Below, piece after piece: positions 54,066-62,437 of a stretch of 64,000 nucleotides of DNA. The translations under genes and the position numbers were made by a program. Below the pieces are notes generated by a model. It was given only the letters and a program-made list of their open reading frames with translations. It was not told the DNA's origin and made no database searches. Within the stretch, counting starts at the first letter, position 1. Every line of letters starts with the position of its first letter. The stretch spans positions 186,001 through 250,000 of the forward strand of contig WTFY01000009.1 of assembly GCA_011523795.1 (NCBI GenBank). The letters are read 5' to 3'. This DNA is from Gammaproteobacteria bacterium. GTDB taxonomy: Bacteria > Pseudomonadota > Gammaproteobacteria > UBA4575.

Positions 54066-54545
54066 CTAACCTGGCTGCACAAAACACTTTTCCATCCTCT
54101 CATGATGCAACCCGGACAGTTCACTCAGGGCTTCTCCACGTACGACGTAGCCGTTTCTGAAATAAAAGCTTACTGCCGCTTCGCGTGCATACAACCAGCA
54201 GACTCGTATACAGTGGTCCTGTGCAAACTGCTCCAGCTGTAAAAGAAGGGTGCTCCCAATCCCCTTGAGCCTGTACCGGCTGTGAACAGCCATGTACCTG
54301 ATCCTGGCGGTGTGTTGGGTTTCAACATTCAGCCTGCCCACCCCCACAATTTGATCCCCGTCATATGCCGCAAGATGAAATGCATCATTTTCAAGTTCAT
54401 CTCGTTCGCTGCCGCGTGGCAAACACAGGGGTTTGCGCAACATTTCCCACCTGAACGCAAAATACTCGGCAAACTCTGCTGGAGTAGCTGGAGACTTGTA
54501 AAACACCGCGTCTGTGTCATGCAAAGACGACCCACGTCGTGGCAA
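54066..54545 (-). CDS. GNAT family N-acetyltransferase
   Basis: Up to 159 residues with the GNAT fold: DGDQIVGVGRLNVE, ARIRYMAVHSRYRLKGIGSTLL (the acetyl-CoA loop is RLKGIG) and AVSFYFRNGYVVRGE. The nominal start is a TTG at 54545, overlapping the upstream oxygenase gene by 29 bp; a GTG at 54506 is an alternative without overlap. It may modify a small molecule or a protein N-terminus; the target is unknown. Confidence 0.82.
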   Translation of the reverse strand: MPRRGSSLHDTDAVFYKSPATPAEFAEYFAFRWEMLRKPLCLPRGSERDELENDAFHLAAYDGDQIVGVGRLNVETQHTARIRYMAVHSRYRLKGIGSTLLLQLEQFAQDHCIRVCWLYAREAAVSFYFRNGYVVRGEALSELSGLHHERMEKCFVQPG

Positions 54546-55134
54546 TGTACTTAACCCCCTGTTTCAAGGTAACGCCCCGATGCTCATGTGTCCAGAAAGG
54601 TGGAAACAGAACCAGCTTGCCTGCGTCCGGCCGGACCTTTACGCCTTGGAACAGGAATTCCGTTTCTCCCCCGGGACCCTCCACATCATTCAGGTACCAT
54701 ATTGCCACCAGTTGTCGATGACTGAAATCATGGCTGCCGCCGTCCACATGCCAGTGATAATACTCGCCTGCACGGGTCCTTTGTATACCGTAGCCCATGT
54801 CCTTGAATGGACCCTTGAAAAATGGATAACGTTCCCGAAATTCCAGGATGGCGTGTCCTAACGCTCGAAATAACATCCGGTCAGCAAATTTCCAATGTGG
54901 TTTCCCACTGATAACGAGATCCGTGGACTTCTTAACCGTCGTGTCCTGGCCGGCCAGTTGTCCTATACGCCCTTCATATTGTTCATTTTCGGCATTCTCA
55001 AAGCCCTGAATGACCTCGGCACAAAACTGCCTGGAAAGGGAGCCGTGCTGCTCAAAAATGAAACTGCCCGGCTTGATCTCCCGAATTGCCTTGGGTGGAG
55101 TCCCGGCCCGGTCTGTTGCCCGACCGACTGTCAC
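54517..55134 (-). CDS. 2OG-Fe(II) oxygenase, prolyl-hydroxylase-like
   Basis: 205 residues from a GTG that overlaps the stop of the upstream gene by 4 bp, so the two are translationally coupled. The iron triad is His/Asp in YHWHVDGGSHDF and the distal His in FWTHEHRGV, with the GGETEFLFQGVKVRPDAG strand pair between. It is the third 2OG-dependent oxygenase within 8 kb. The substrate is unknown. Confidence 0.85.
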   Translation of the reverse strand: MTVGRATDRAGTPPKAIREIKPGSFIFEQHGSLSRQFCAEVIQGFENAENEQYEGRIGQLAGQDTTVKKSTDLVISGKPHWKFADRMLFRALGHAILEFRERYPFFKGPFKDMGYGIQRTRAGEYYHWHVDGGSHDFSHRQLVAIWYLNDVEGPGGETEFLFQGVKVRPDAGKLVLFPPFWTHEHRGVTLKQGVKYIATTWVVFA

Positions 55135-56180
55135 GATCGAAGTGAGTTTTTCATGACAAAGTTCTCTAGGGCGGACAGCCCCCTGTCACCTTGGCGCTCA
55201 TAGCAGGCCAGCATGTCGCCTGCCACATTCAGCCAGTGCCGGGTTCCTTTTGCCACCAGATTTTTCAACGGCTTCAGATTTCCAGTATCTGCCCATTTCG
55301 CATATGCATCCAGAAAGCCTGGAAACAATTCCCTGCGCATGGATGTAAGGTTGGCTGCAAAAAAATGCAAGGAAGCCGGGTTATAGTTTTCAATCAACCC
55401 CGGCAAGGTAGAAACACAGTCCGCCAGCAGATCCTTCACCGCCCTGGCGGTCATTTCAGCCCTAGACCGGGGCAAACTGAAAATCATGTCATGCCAGCCT
55501 TGACCAAGTTCCCGGGAGGCAATGAACTCTCCTATCTCATGCAGTGCCACTGCCTCCAGTTCATTGTCGGTCATTTGATCCAATGCCTGGCCAATATCAT
55601 TTTCGAAATCATAATAGGACAATGCCTTGGCCATGGCATTGTCTTTCTTGTGCCATCTCCACTCCTCAAATTTTTCCCACATGAGCCTGCGCAGCGACTC
55701 TTTCCGTACGAAGACATTCTTTCCCTGAGTCATTGCAGGGGGGGCCGTCAAATCCCGTGCACATTCATCCGCAGACACGTACATGGTGAAGTCATCATAT
55801 ACTTCCTTTGATTCAAGCCTGGCCAGAAAGAAGTTGGGGACAGCACGCAAGCCTATTCCACCGCTGTATACGTAGTGTTTGGGTGCCAGCGCTTTGTTTA
55901 TGTTCTCTGTATCAAAGGGATCGAATTCCTTGCCGTCTATAGGCAGCGGGATAAAGTTCTCCTGCTCGAGACTCTCCCACAAGTCCTCGCGTTCCTGTAC
56001 CCAGTCACCCACTTCCTTTTTCGGCAAAACCGCATTGAAGGCATAACCGTTTTCCCAGCGGAAATATTCCCGCATCTTCAAAAGGTAGACACACAGCGTG
56101 TAGTTCGCCGCATTTTGTGCATCCGAAATGTCACAGTTCTTTTGAACAGCCGTACAAAGTAGTTCTGGATGGTTCACCAT
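55131..56180 (-). CDS. Hypothetical protein with LHEIGEF motif (349 residues)
   Basis: No family recognised. The first half is mixed (VYLLKMREYFRWENGYAFN; YSGGIGLRAVPNFFLARLES), the second half is helical and contains LEAVALHEIGEFIASRELG, a histidine/glutamate pair that might bind a metal, then MTARAVKDLLADCVSTLPGL and an ending rich in helices. The N-terminal part has several cysteines. It begins at the ATG at 56180, divergent from the 204-residue protein, and is coupled to the oxygenase downstream. It was considered and rejected as DsrS; see the entry at 61323. Confidence 0.7.
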   Translation of the reverse strand: MVNHPELLCTAVQKNCDISDAQNAANYTLCVYLLKMREYFRWENGYAFNAVLPKKEVGDWVQEREDLWESLEQENFIPLPIDGKEFDPFDTENINKALAPKHYVYSGGIGLRAVPNFFLARLESKEVYDDFTMYVSADECARDLTAPPAMTQGKNVFVRKESLRRLMWEKFEEWRWHKKDNAMAKALSYYDFENDIGQALDQMTDNELEAVALHEIGEFIASRELGQGWHDMIFSLPRSRAEMTARAVKDLLADCVSTLPGLIENYNPASLHFFAANLTSMRRELFPGFLDAYAKWADTGNLKPLKNLVAKGTRHWLNVAGDMLACYERQGDRGLSALENFVMKNSLRS

Positions 56181-56255
56181 AGGTATATTATATGCCCAGT
56201 TACATCATGATCATAAAACAGGTATACGCCTGACCAGTATTCCAAAGAGGAAATC

Positions 56256-56870
56256 GTGGCTAGACTGAAAACCAAGTGGAACCTGCAGGACCGACAGCGT
56301 ACACCTGAAGAAATTGCGAGTGTAGTTGCCTTCAATCTTTGGGTACTGGGCGCTGACTCGTGCCTGTTCCTAGAAAATGAAGGGTTTGAAACCCATAGCC
56401 AGTCACAGCGACTTGACGTCATCGCAGAATTTGTCGCTTTTGGCGCCCATGTTGCAGACCGCATGGTATTTGACAGCATGACGGCCGCTGAGCGTGAGCA
56501 GTTTATCAATTCCCTGGGCCAACATCTCGCCAATACCATGCAGGAGAACCGGTCAGAAGCCTGCGGAACAGGAAACTACCGCAAGGACTTCATCGATCTG
56601 CTGAACGACAGGATGACCGAATTTTCTGAGTGCAGCTACACTGAGGAATACGGTCCCGGATTTCCCATGCGGCGCTTGGCTGGAAACCATGTGCAGGCAG
56701 TAATGGGGTCAAAAGACAACAAGTGGATTCCAGATTACGTGATTGACTCGGAGATACCAAAACTGTTACTGGGCCTCAAAAAAGTCTTTAAAGGCCAGGA
56801 GGCTTCATTAAGCGAGGCTGATTTCTCGCCGCCTCCTATCCCGGAATCAGGCGTGTGGGGTGAAGAATGA
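56256..56870 (+). CDS. Hypothetical protein (204 residues)
   Basis: Starts at the GTG at 56256 with AGAGG at 56246-56250. It is mostly helical: TPEEIASVVAFNLWVLGADSC, RLDVIAEFVAFGAHVADRMV and AAEREQFINSLGQHLANTMQ. The middle carries MRRLAGNHVQAVMGSKDNKW, and the tail is acidic and proline-rich. There is no signal peptide and no motif I recognise. It is divergent from the 349-residue protein, and the two may share a control region of 75 bp. Confidence 0.7.
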   Translation: MARLKTKWNLQDRQRTPEEIASVVAFNLWVLGADSCLFLENEGFETHSQSQRLDVIAEFVAFGAHVADRMVFDSMTAAEREQFINSLGQHLANTMQENRSEACGTGNYRKDFIDLLNDRMTEFSECSYTEEYGPGFPMRRLAGNHVQAVMGSKDNKWIPDYVIDSEIPKLLLGLKKVFKGQEASLSEADFSPPPIPESGVWGEE

Positions 56871-56875
56871 AGTCA

Positions 56876-56907
56876 TGTGTGTTTACCCTGCGGTAAACAG
56901 GCACACA
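56876..56907. terminator. Hairpin after the 204-residue gene
   Basis: GTTTACC and GGTAAAC form a 7-bp stem with a four-base loop, extended by TGTGT pairing with ACACA across a bulge. It begins six bases after the stop codon. No U-run follows on either strand, so termination is uncertain. Confidence 0.4.
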
Positions 56908-56963
56908 GGTGCAACCGTGATTTCCCGGCCGGAGCAGGACTAGGCGGTCGGGGCAACAACCGA

Positions 56964-57158
56964 TTATTTTTTCCACTTTTCAAAGTTTTCCGTGTTTTTT
57001 TCCTGCCCGTCTTCATAACCTGCAGTATAGGCTTCCGTTACGCGCTGTTCTTCACGCTCCGGATGCCCAAGGTAACCGCCCTGCCAGCCGAGCAGGTATT
57101 CCGGGTCTACGCCCGCAGACTCCATTTTGATTACGGCATCTCTGTATTCCTGGTCCAT
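56964..57158 (-). CDS. Small hypothetical protein (64 residues)
   Basis: Starts at the ATG at 57158 with AAGGAG about six bases upstream. It is charged and aromatic: MDQEYRDAVIKMESAGVDPE, LLGWQGGYLGHPEREEQRV, then the motif YTAGYEDGQEKN. It lies 14 bp downstream of the TrpD-like gene and is probably co-transcribed with it. The family is not recognised. Confidence 0.72.
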   Translation of the reverse strand: MDQEYRDAVIKMESAGVDPEYLLGWQGGYLGHPEREEQRVTEAYTAGYEDGQEKNTENFEKWKK

Positions 57159-57172
57159 GTTTTCTCCTTGGT

Positions 57173-58309
57173 CTAATTTCGTCTGTTTCCCAAAAAATGC
57201 TTTAAAGCCTTGCCCGAGTCAATTGCTGTCCTGACTATCCCGGCCGAATCATTCAGATTCTTTCCAATGCCCATATGAGTAAGCATGATCGCTCCCGAAT
57301 AGATCAGGCTGTCTCGAGCAGGACCGTGCTCCCCTTCCAGCGCAGACATCCCAACCAGCGCCGCCTGGCCTGCAAGTTGATCCACATCAAACTTTGCAGC
57401 CGTACCGTCCAGACTGTGCCTGCTTGAATCCAGCTCCGGCAAGGGCACCGCGCGGACATCCTGGTGTATGCCGGCCTGCTCAGGATGAATTTCCACTTCC
57501 GCTAACGTGCCACCGTTCTGGTATTCAAAATACTTCGATACCTGTTTTAAAGAAGGGACCACGCCTCCTTCGACACCCCGCACAAATACTGAAGATTCAA
57601 AACCGGACAACCTGGCCAAATGTTCATATACCGGAGGGTATGGTTTATGAACATAACCTGTCATCAGGTGCGTCCCCACCTTTCCCCGAACAGGTCCGAT
57701 TAAAACTTCCACAGTAGTGAGAACAGGCCTTTTAACTATCCGGGTGCGCAAGGAAATGAGGTCATGCAGTGCCGGGCACAGGTGCTGTTGATCGATGTAG
57801 GCCCAGCCAATATCAGGATTGTTGATCCGGCTGACGGTCTGCAACGGGTCCAGGTCCACGTTGATCGATGCAGCACGCAAGACCTTTCTGTGCGTGGCCC
57901 CAAACTTGGGTCCCACGGCTTCGGCTCCATGTGAAACTGCCCGCAGTCCGCTTGCAGCAAGCACGGCGGGCAGGAATGGCGAAACCGGCAGCCCACGCGT
58001 ATACCCGTCGTAAGGGTCCGCAATGTCCGCAATATGATCCACCTCTGCAGTGACGATGTTCGAGGCGTCAATGATTGCCTGCAGGGACCCCCCGTTTTCA
58101 TCCAGTGTTTCGCGCTTCATGCGCAGGGCGATCAAAAAGATACCTGCCTGGACCGGGTCAGCAGTGCCATCGAGAATATGCTGCATCGCATCACGCGCTT
58201 CCCCGAAAGAGATATCCTTGCTGTACTCGGGCCCGGTCGCTACACGCTGAATATAGGAACGCATCGCGAGTGCTGGATCTGTAATCGTATGCAGTTCGGT
58301 TGGTGACAT
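57173..58309 (-). CDS. TrpD-fold (anthranilate phosphoribosyltransferase-like) protein
   Basis: 378 residues from the ATG at 58309; the frame is open to a TTG at 58447, but that part is atypical. N-terminal helices with FGEARDAMQHILDGTADPVQAGIFLIALRMK sit where the TrpD helical domain is, followed by HGAEAVGPKFGATHRKVL and GHLMTGYVHKPY-like segments. The PRPP loop GTGGD of true TrpD is replaced by DPYDGYTRG, so it is unlikely to make phosphoribosyl anthranilate. E. coli YbiB, a related protein, binds nucleic acid. It lies at the edge of the dsr accessory region. Confidence 0.8.
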   Translation of the reverse strand: MSPTELHTITDPALAMRSYIQRVATGPEYSKDISFGEARDAMQHILDGTADPVQAGIFLIALRMKRETLDENGGSLQAIIDASNIVTAEVDHIADIADPYDGYTRGLPVSPFLPAVLAASGLRAVSHGAEAVGPKFGATHRKVLRAASINVDLDPLQTVSRINNPDIGWAYIDQQHLCPALHDLISLRTRIVKRPVLTTVEVLIGPVRGKVGTHLMTGYVHKPYPPVYEHLARLSGFESSVFVRGVEGGVVPSLKQVSKYFEYQNGGTLAEVEIHPEQAGIHQDVRAVPLPELDSSRHSLDGTAAKFDVDQLAGQAALVGMSALEGEHGPARDSLIYSGAIMLTHMGIGKNLNDSAGIVRTAIDSGKALKHFLGNRRN

Positions 58310-58568
58310 GAAACTCAGGGTATCGGTTGGTGTAGCATGGCAGGATATAAAAAGCAGTATCGACGCTAATATACCCCTATAGAGAGAACCCGCATTGCCC
58401 CACTGTTCCGGGCATGTCATAGCATGCTCACATGCCGATCTGTACAAGGCCTCGCTGCATGGGATAATCTGCTACCCCGCCTGCTGCCAAATCAGGCTAT
58501 TCCTCAGGCTTTCAATATTCGCGTATTATATATGCAAGACTAAGGACTACCTATTGCTTGGAGAAGTC

Positions 58569-59006
58569 ATGCCAGACGACGATATGGACTTGGCCAGCGG
58601 CATCATGGCATTTGAAGCAAAACATTTTTCTCGAGCGCTGCAGATTCTTTCGCAGCTTGCTGAAAAAGGTGAACCAGATGCCCAGTACCGATGCGCAATC
58701 ATGTACCAGAATGGCCTTGGAGTTGTTGCCAATCCAGATGCAGCATTCAAGTGGATGAAGACTGCGGCCGAAACAGGACATGCACTGGCTCAGCATGGAC
58801 TGGGGTTCATGTACATGGAAGGAGATTGTGCCGAACAAAATGGTGCAGAGGCTGTCCTGTGGTTCACGAAAGCGGCCGAACAGGGTTTACAGGGCTCTCA
58901 GACGACGCTTGCAATGATGTATGAGGAAGGCCGGGTCATCGCACGTGATCCGGAAAAGGCCAGGCAGTGGTATGGCAGGGCAGGTTTTTCTCCGGAAGAA
59001 TCATAG
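58569..59006 (+). CDS. Sel1-repeat (SLR) protein
   Basis: 145 residues from the ATG at 58569, preceded by GGAG. It consists of about three Sel1-like repeats, helix pairs with the pattern AQHGLGFMYMEGDCAEQNGA-EAVLWFTKAAEQG and AMMYEEGRVIARDPEKARQW. There is no signal peptide in this version, so it is a probable cytoplasmic scaffold. It starts the operon with the MoxR ATPase (20 bp apart). Confidence 0.85.
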   Translation: MPDDDMDLASGIMAFEAKHFSRALQILSQLAEKGEPDAQYRCAIMYQNGLGVVANPDAAFKWMKTAAETGHALAQHGLGFMYMEGDCAEQNGAEAVLWFTKAAEQGLQGSQTTLAMMYEEGRVIARDPEKARQWYGRAGFSPEES

Positions 59007-59026
59007 CGACTGCCATACGTTCTCTC

Positions 59027-60076
59027 ATGCGACCCGCGCATTTAATTATCGTTCTTGGAAAAGAATTTGCAGGGGCTGCCGTTGGCCATCACACCCCTGT
59101 GATGCTATGGGGTCCCCCGGGTGTTGGCAAGTCCCAAATGGTCGCTCAAGTGGCAGAAGAAAATAACGTCGAGGTCATTGATATCCGCCTGTCACAAATG
59201 GAGCCAAGTGATTTGCGCGGCATCCCTTTTCGGGACAAGGACACCGTGGAATGGGCGATTCCTGCCATGTTGCCTGACATGAAAAGACACGGCTCCAGAG
59301 GGATACTGTTTCTGGACGAAATCACTTCCGCAGCTCCTAGTGTGTCGGCCGCGGCGTATCAACTCATATTGGACAGGAGCCTGGGCCAGTACCGGGTTCC
59401 AAATGGCTGGGCCATATTTGCTGCTGGCAATCGCCAGGGAGACCGCGGTGTTACTTACTCCATGCCTGCACCTCTCGCCAACAGGTTTTCCCATTTTGAG
59501 GTAGATATAAACCTGGATGACTGGGTGAGCTGGGCATACAGAAACCAGATTGACGAAAAAATCATCGCATTTTTACGTTTTCGCCCTGACTTACTGTTCG
59601 ACTTTGATCCTGCACACAATCCGGTTGCTTTTCCATCACCCCGTTCCTGGGAGTTTGCGCACCGGGCCTTGCAAAAATTTTCAGAGCGCCCCGATCTTCT
59701 TACCGGCGCACTGCAGGCCTGCGTCGGTCCTGCAGCAGGAGTGGAACTCAATGCCTTCATCTCCAACCTCGATCAAATGCCTGACCTGGAAGCTATCGTA
59801 CGTGGTGATGATATTGCCGCCCCCAAGGAAATCGATCTGCAATATGCCATTGCATCCGCTCTGGTGGGCCATGCGATCCGTGCCAAACAGACTGTCAATG
59901 CCGAGCATGTTCACGGCAACATCCTGAACTATGCAAGCAGATTTCCCCAACGCGAAATGGGTGTGATGATGGTTTCGGACATGCATCGTGCAATCGGTGA
60001 GGACCTTTTCAGCTTGCCCGAGTTCACAGTATGGGCAGACAAGATTGCAGACATCATGATCTATGACCAAGTCTGA
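59027..60076 (+). CDS. MoxR-family AAA+ ATPase
   Basis: 349 residues from the ATG at 59027; the frame is open to 58967, overlapping the Sel1 gene. Walker A GPPGVGKSQMVAQ, Walker B GILFLDEITSA and sensor 1 AIFAAGNRQGD are clear. MoxR ATPases work with vWA proteins as chaperones that insert metal cofactors or remodel complexes (NorQ/NorD, CbbQ/CbbO). A vWA gene follows 21 bp later, and DsrS-like and CysG genes come next, pointing to maturation of siroheme or Dsr proteins. Confidence 0.88.
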   Translation: MRPAHLIIVLGKEFAGAAVGHHTPVMLWGPPGVGKSQMVAQVAEENNVEVIDIRLSQMEPSDLRGIPFRDKDTVEWAIPAMLPDMKRHGSRGILFLDEITSAAPSVSAAAYQLILDRSLGQYRVPNGWAIFAAGNRQGDRGVTYSMPAPLANRFSHFEVDINLDDWVSWAYRNQIDEKIIAFLRFRPDLLFDFDPAHNPVAFPSPRSWEFAHRALQKFSERPDLLTGALQACVGPAAGVELNAFISNLDQMPDLEAIVRGDDIAAPKEIDLQYAIASALVGHAIRAKQTVNAEHVHGNILNYASRFPQREMGVMMVSDMHRAIGEDLFSLPEFTVWADKIADIMIYDQV

Positions 60077-60097
60077 TACGGTGGCAGAGCGCGTCAA

Positions 60098-61321
60098 GTG
60101 GGTGATACAAGACTTCAAAATAAACTCGCGACGGCAAGAACCCGCTTGATTCTTGACAAGCCTTTCCTCGGTGCGCTGGTCCTGCGCCTGCCACTGGTTG
60201 CCGCCGATCCTGGCTGGTGCAAAACGACTGCCACCGACGCACGCAAGGTTTATTTCAACCAGGAATACATCGGGCAACTTGATATTGAGGAAACCCAGTT
60301 TGTACTGGCTAAACAGGCCTTGCATTGCGCCCTCTCCCACTTTGCCCGCAGGCAGCATCGCATCAAGCACCGTTGGGAACTGGCCTGTGATTACGCAGTC
60401 AACCCGCTGCTGGTTCATGACGGGCTGAAGGCTCCGCCTGGAACCATCATGGAAGAAAATTTTGAAGGAATGACCGCAGAGGAGATCTATCACTGTATCG
60501 AGGAATTTGAAAACGAAACCAGCGAACAGGAAATGCAGCCCCAAAGTCTTGGTGAGGACAGTGCCGCCGATCCACTGCCAGACAATGCAGACCAGGACCT
60601 GCAACCAGTTGATCGTGGAGCGGGCGCAGAGGATGAAACAGAGGATGACCAGCATCTGGCCCCACCGCCTGACAGCCTGACATCACAACAGCAAGAGGAA
60701 CTGTCGATCCAGTGGCAACAGCGGCTCGCCGGTGCTGCCCAGCAGGCAATGCAAGCGGGAAAACTCGGTGGGGCCATGGCGCGGATGGTCGACTTCATGC
60801 TGCAGCCCAGGCTTCCCTGGAGGATGCTGCTTGCCAAATACATGACTGCCAATGCGCGAGATGACTACAGCTATTCCAGGCCATCGTCACGCCGGGGGAA
60901 CCCGGCAATCTTCCCGAGCCTACGCAGCTCCCAGGTCAATGTTGCGGTAGGCATAGATATCAGCGGATCTGTCAGCGACCAGGAAATGAATGAATTTCTG
61001 TCTGAAGTGGATGCCATCAAAGGGAATATGCGTGCACGTATCACGCTGTTGCCATGCGATGCCGACCTCACGGAAGGTGCGCCGTGGGTATTCGAGCCAT
61101 GGGAAGATGTCGAAATGCCATCCGTTCTGAAGGGCGGAGGCGGAACCAGTTTTCGTCCCGTCTTCAAGTGGCTGGATTCACAAGACCAGTATCCCGACCT
61201 GCTGGTTTACTTTACGGATTGTCAAGGAACATTCCCGGAAACCGCGCCTTGCTACCCGGTCATTTGGCTGGTAAAGGGAAAAGAATCGGCGCCCTGGGGC
61301 CAAAGAATACAACTGAACTGA
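60098..61321 (+). CDS. vWA-domain protein (DUF2201-like), partner of MoxR
   Basis: 407 residues. The N-terminal putative metallopeptidase-like domain has VYFNQEYIGQLDIEETQFVL and ALHCALSHFARRQ, but the HExxH motif is not intact (KQALHCALSH). An acidic linker (about 130-200) is followed by the C-terminal vWA domain with the MIDAS motif DISGSVS and later GGTSFRPVF. The start is uncertain: the GTG at 60098 is used, while an ATG at 60063 opens a different frame encoding a short segment, so an N-terminal frameshift cannot be excluded. Confidence 0.82.
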   Translation: MGDTRLQNKLATARTRLILDKPFLGALVLRLPLVAADPGWCKTTATDARKVYFNQEYIGQLDIEETQFVLAKQALHCALSHFARRQHRIKHRWELACDYAVNPLLVHDGLKAPPGTIMEENFEGMTAEEIYHCIEEFENETSEQEMQPQSLGEDSAADPLPDNADQDLQPVDRGAGAEDETEDDQHLAPPPDSLTSQQQEELSIQWQQRLAGAAQQAMQAGKLGGAMARMVDFMLQPRLPWRMLLAKYMTANARDDYSYSRPSSRRGNPAIFPSLRSSQVNVAVGIDISGSVSDQEMNEFLSEVDAIKGNMRARITLLPCDADLTEGAPWVFEPWEDVEMPSVLKGGGGTSFRPVFKWLDSQDQYPDLLVYFTDCQGTFPETAPCYPVIWLVKGKESAPWGQRIQLN

Positions 61322-61322
61322 T

Positions 61323-62432
61323 ATGCAGATGTCCAGTGAAGATCAGCTGCGGCTGAATGTACTTCTGGCCCAACCCCTGCAGGCCGTACGCATTGACGAA
61401 TCCAGAATGCGTGTGCACGCACTGTCTGAAAGGGGTGAAGCAAGTGTCAAGCTCAATCCTACTTGCAAGGACGAAAAGTACATCCGGCTGGTCCAGCAGT
61501 TCCTTTCTACCCACTACCTGGGTTCACCTGGCGGATACCCCGTGTACCTGAGACGCTGGACGCGCATGGGCCAGGCGCGGGATGGCAGCCTGGAGAAACT
61601 GCTGCTCACAGGAGAGCCGGAAGCGGTGGCTGCCGTGGTACATGCGTCAGGGCTTACGAACGAACTGGCGCGCAGAGCATGGTGGACAGATACCAATTCA
61701 GAAAACGCACGACGCATGCTCGAAAAAAAATGCGTTGTCCAGGGAGACATGGGAAGGAAACTGGCCTGTTTTCTCGTAGAGTTTTTGCCATTCGAGGAAG
61801 AACAGAAAGCGATTATCGACAGTGTGCGGCTTGTCCTCCAGCCGGGGTTGGTCAGCGATGAAATGCGTAACGAAATCTGGAACAGGGGTAAAAGGAAAAA
61901 TTCCTACTATGTTGGCTTCCTGCAACAGACACCCGATGACTTGCCTATTGAAATCGCGCCGCATTCGAACTGGGAAAATACTGTAGACTGTCTGAAGCCG
62001 GAGATCGAGAGGGGCAACCGGTTGGCGGAACAACTGTGCCGTACGCTCGGATCCAGCGGACAGGCTTTTCTGCATGTATCGACCCTGGTCTTGCAAAAAC
62101 CCAATGACCAAGAAGTGGTGGTCGCACTGCTGAACGCGATTGGAGGTTACTTCAGTTTCGTGAAGGTCAATCCAGAATACATGCGCAATACACAATCCTT
62201 GTCGCAACACGTTGAAAATCACTATATGGAAAACCCGGACGTCGAAAAGATCATGGCTATCGATCCGGCCTTGATGCCACAAATCAAGGCAATCCTGAGC
62301 CTGTCGATGGTCAGTGAGGCCCTTGTTGACCCCATATTTGGCATGACGGATGCTATCGGCTCTGTCATGAGAAAAAAAATTGAACCGGTGACCGGGCCTG
62401 TCACCGAGTATATACGCACACTGCAGTCATAA
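61323..62432 (+). CDS. dsrS: DsrS-like cytoplasmic protein
   Basis: 369 residues with segments I associate with DsrS: LNVLLAQPLQAVRIDESRM, LGSPGGYPVYLRRWTRMGQ, ELARRAWW and NSYYVGFLQQTPDDLP. DsrS is a soluble protein that occurs with dsr genes in sulfur oxidisers; in Allochromatium it influences dsr expression. It starts one base after the vWA stop and ends 5 bp before cysG. In Allochromatium dsrS follows dsrR; here it is about 25 kb away in the siroheme operon. Naming is from memory of the family, not from a search. Confidence 0.68.
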   Translation: MQMSSEDQLRLNVLLAQPLQAVRIDESRMRVHALSERGEASVKLNPTCKDEKYIRLVQQFLSTHYLGSPGGYPVYLRRWTRMGQARDGSLEKLLLTGEPEAVAAVVHASGLTNELARRAWWTDTNSENARRMLEKKCVVQGDMGRKLACFLVEFLPFEEEQKAIIDSVRLVLQPGLVSDEMRNEIWNRGKRKNSYYVGFLQQTPDDLPIEIAPHSNWENTVDCLKPEIERGNRLAEQLCRTLGSSGQAFLHVSTLVLQKPNDQEVVVALLNAIGGYFSFVKVNPEYMRNTQSLSQHVENHYMENPDVEKIMAIDPALMPQIKAILSLSMVSEALVDPIFGMTDAIGSVMRKKIEPVTGPVTEYIRTLQS

Positions 62433-62437
62433 GTCAC

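Noticed and set aside
55131-56180. DsrS identity for the 349-residue protein
   Set aside because: Its length fits DsrS, but the protein at 61323-62432 carries the sequence segments I associate with DsrS, and this one does not.
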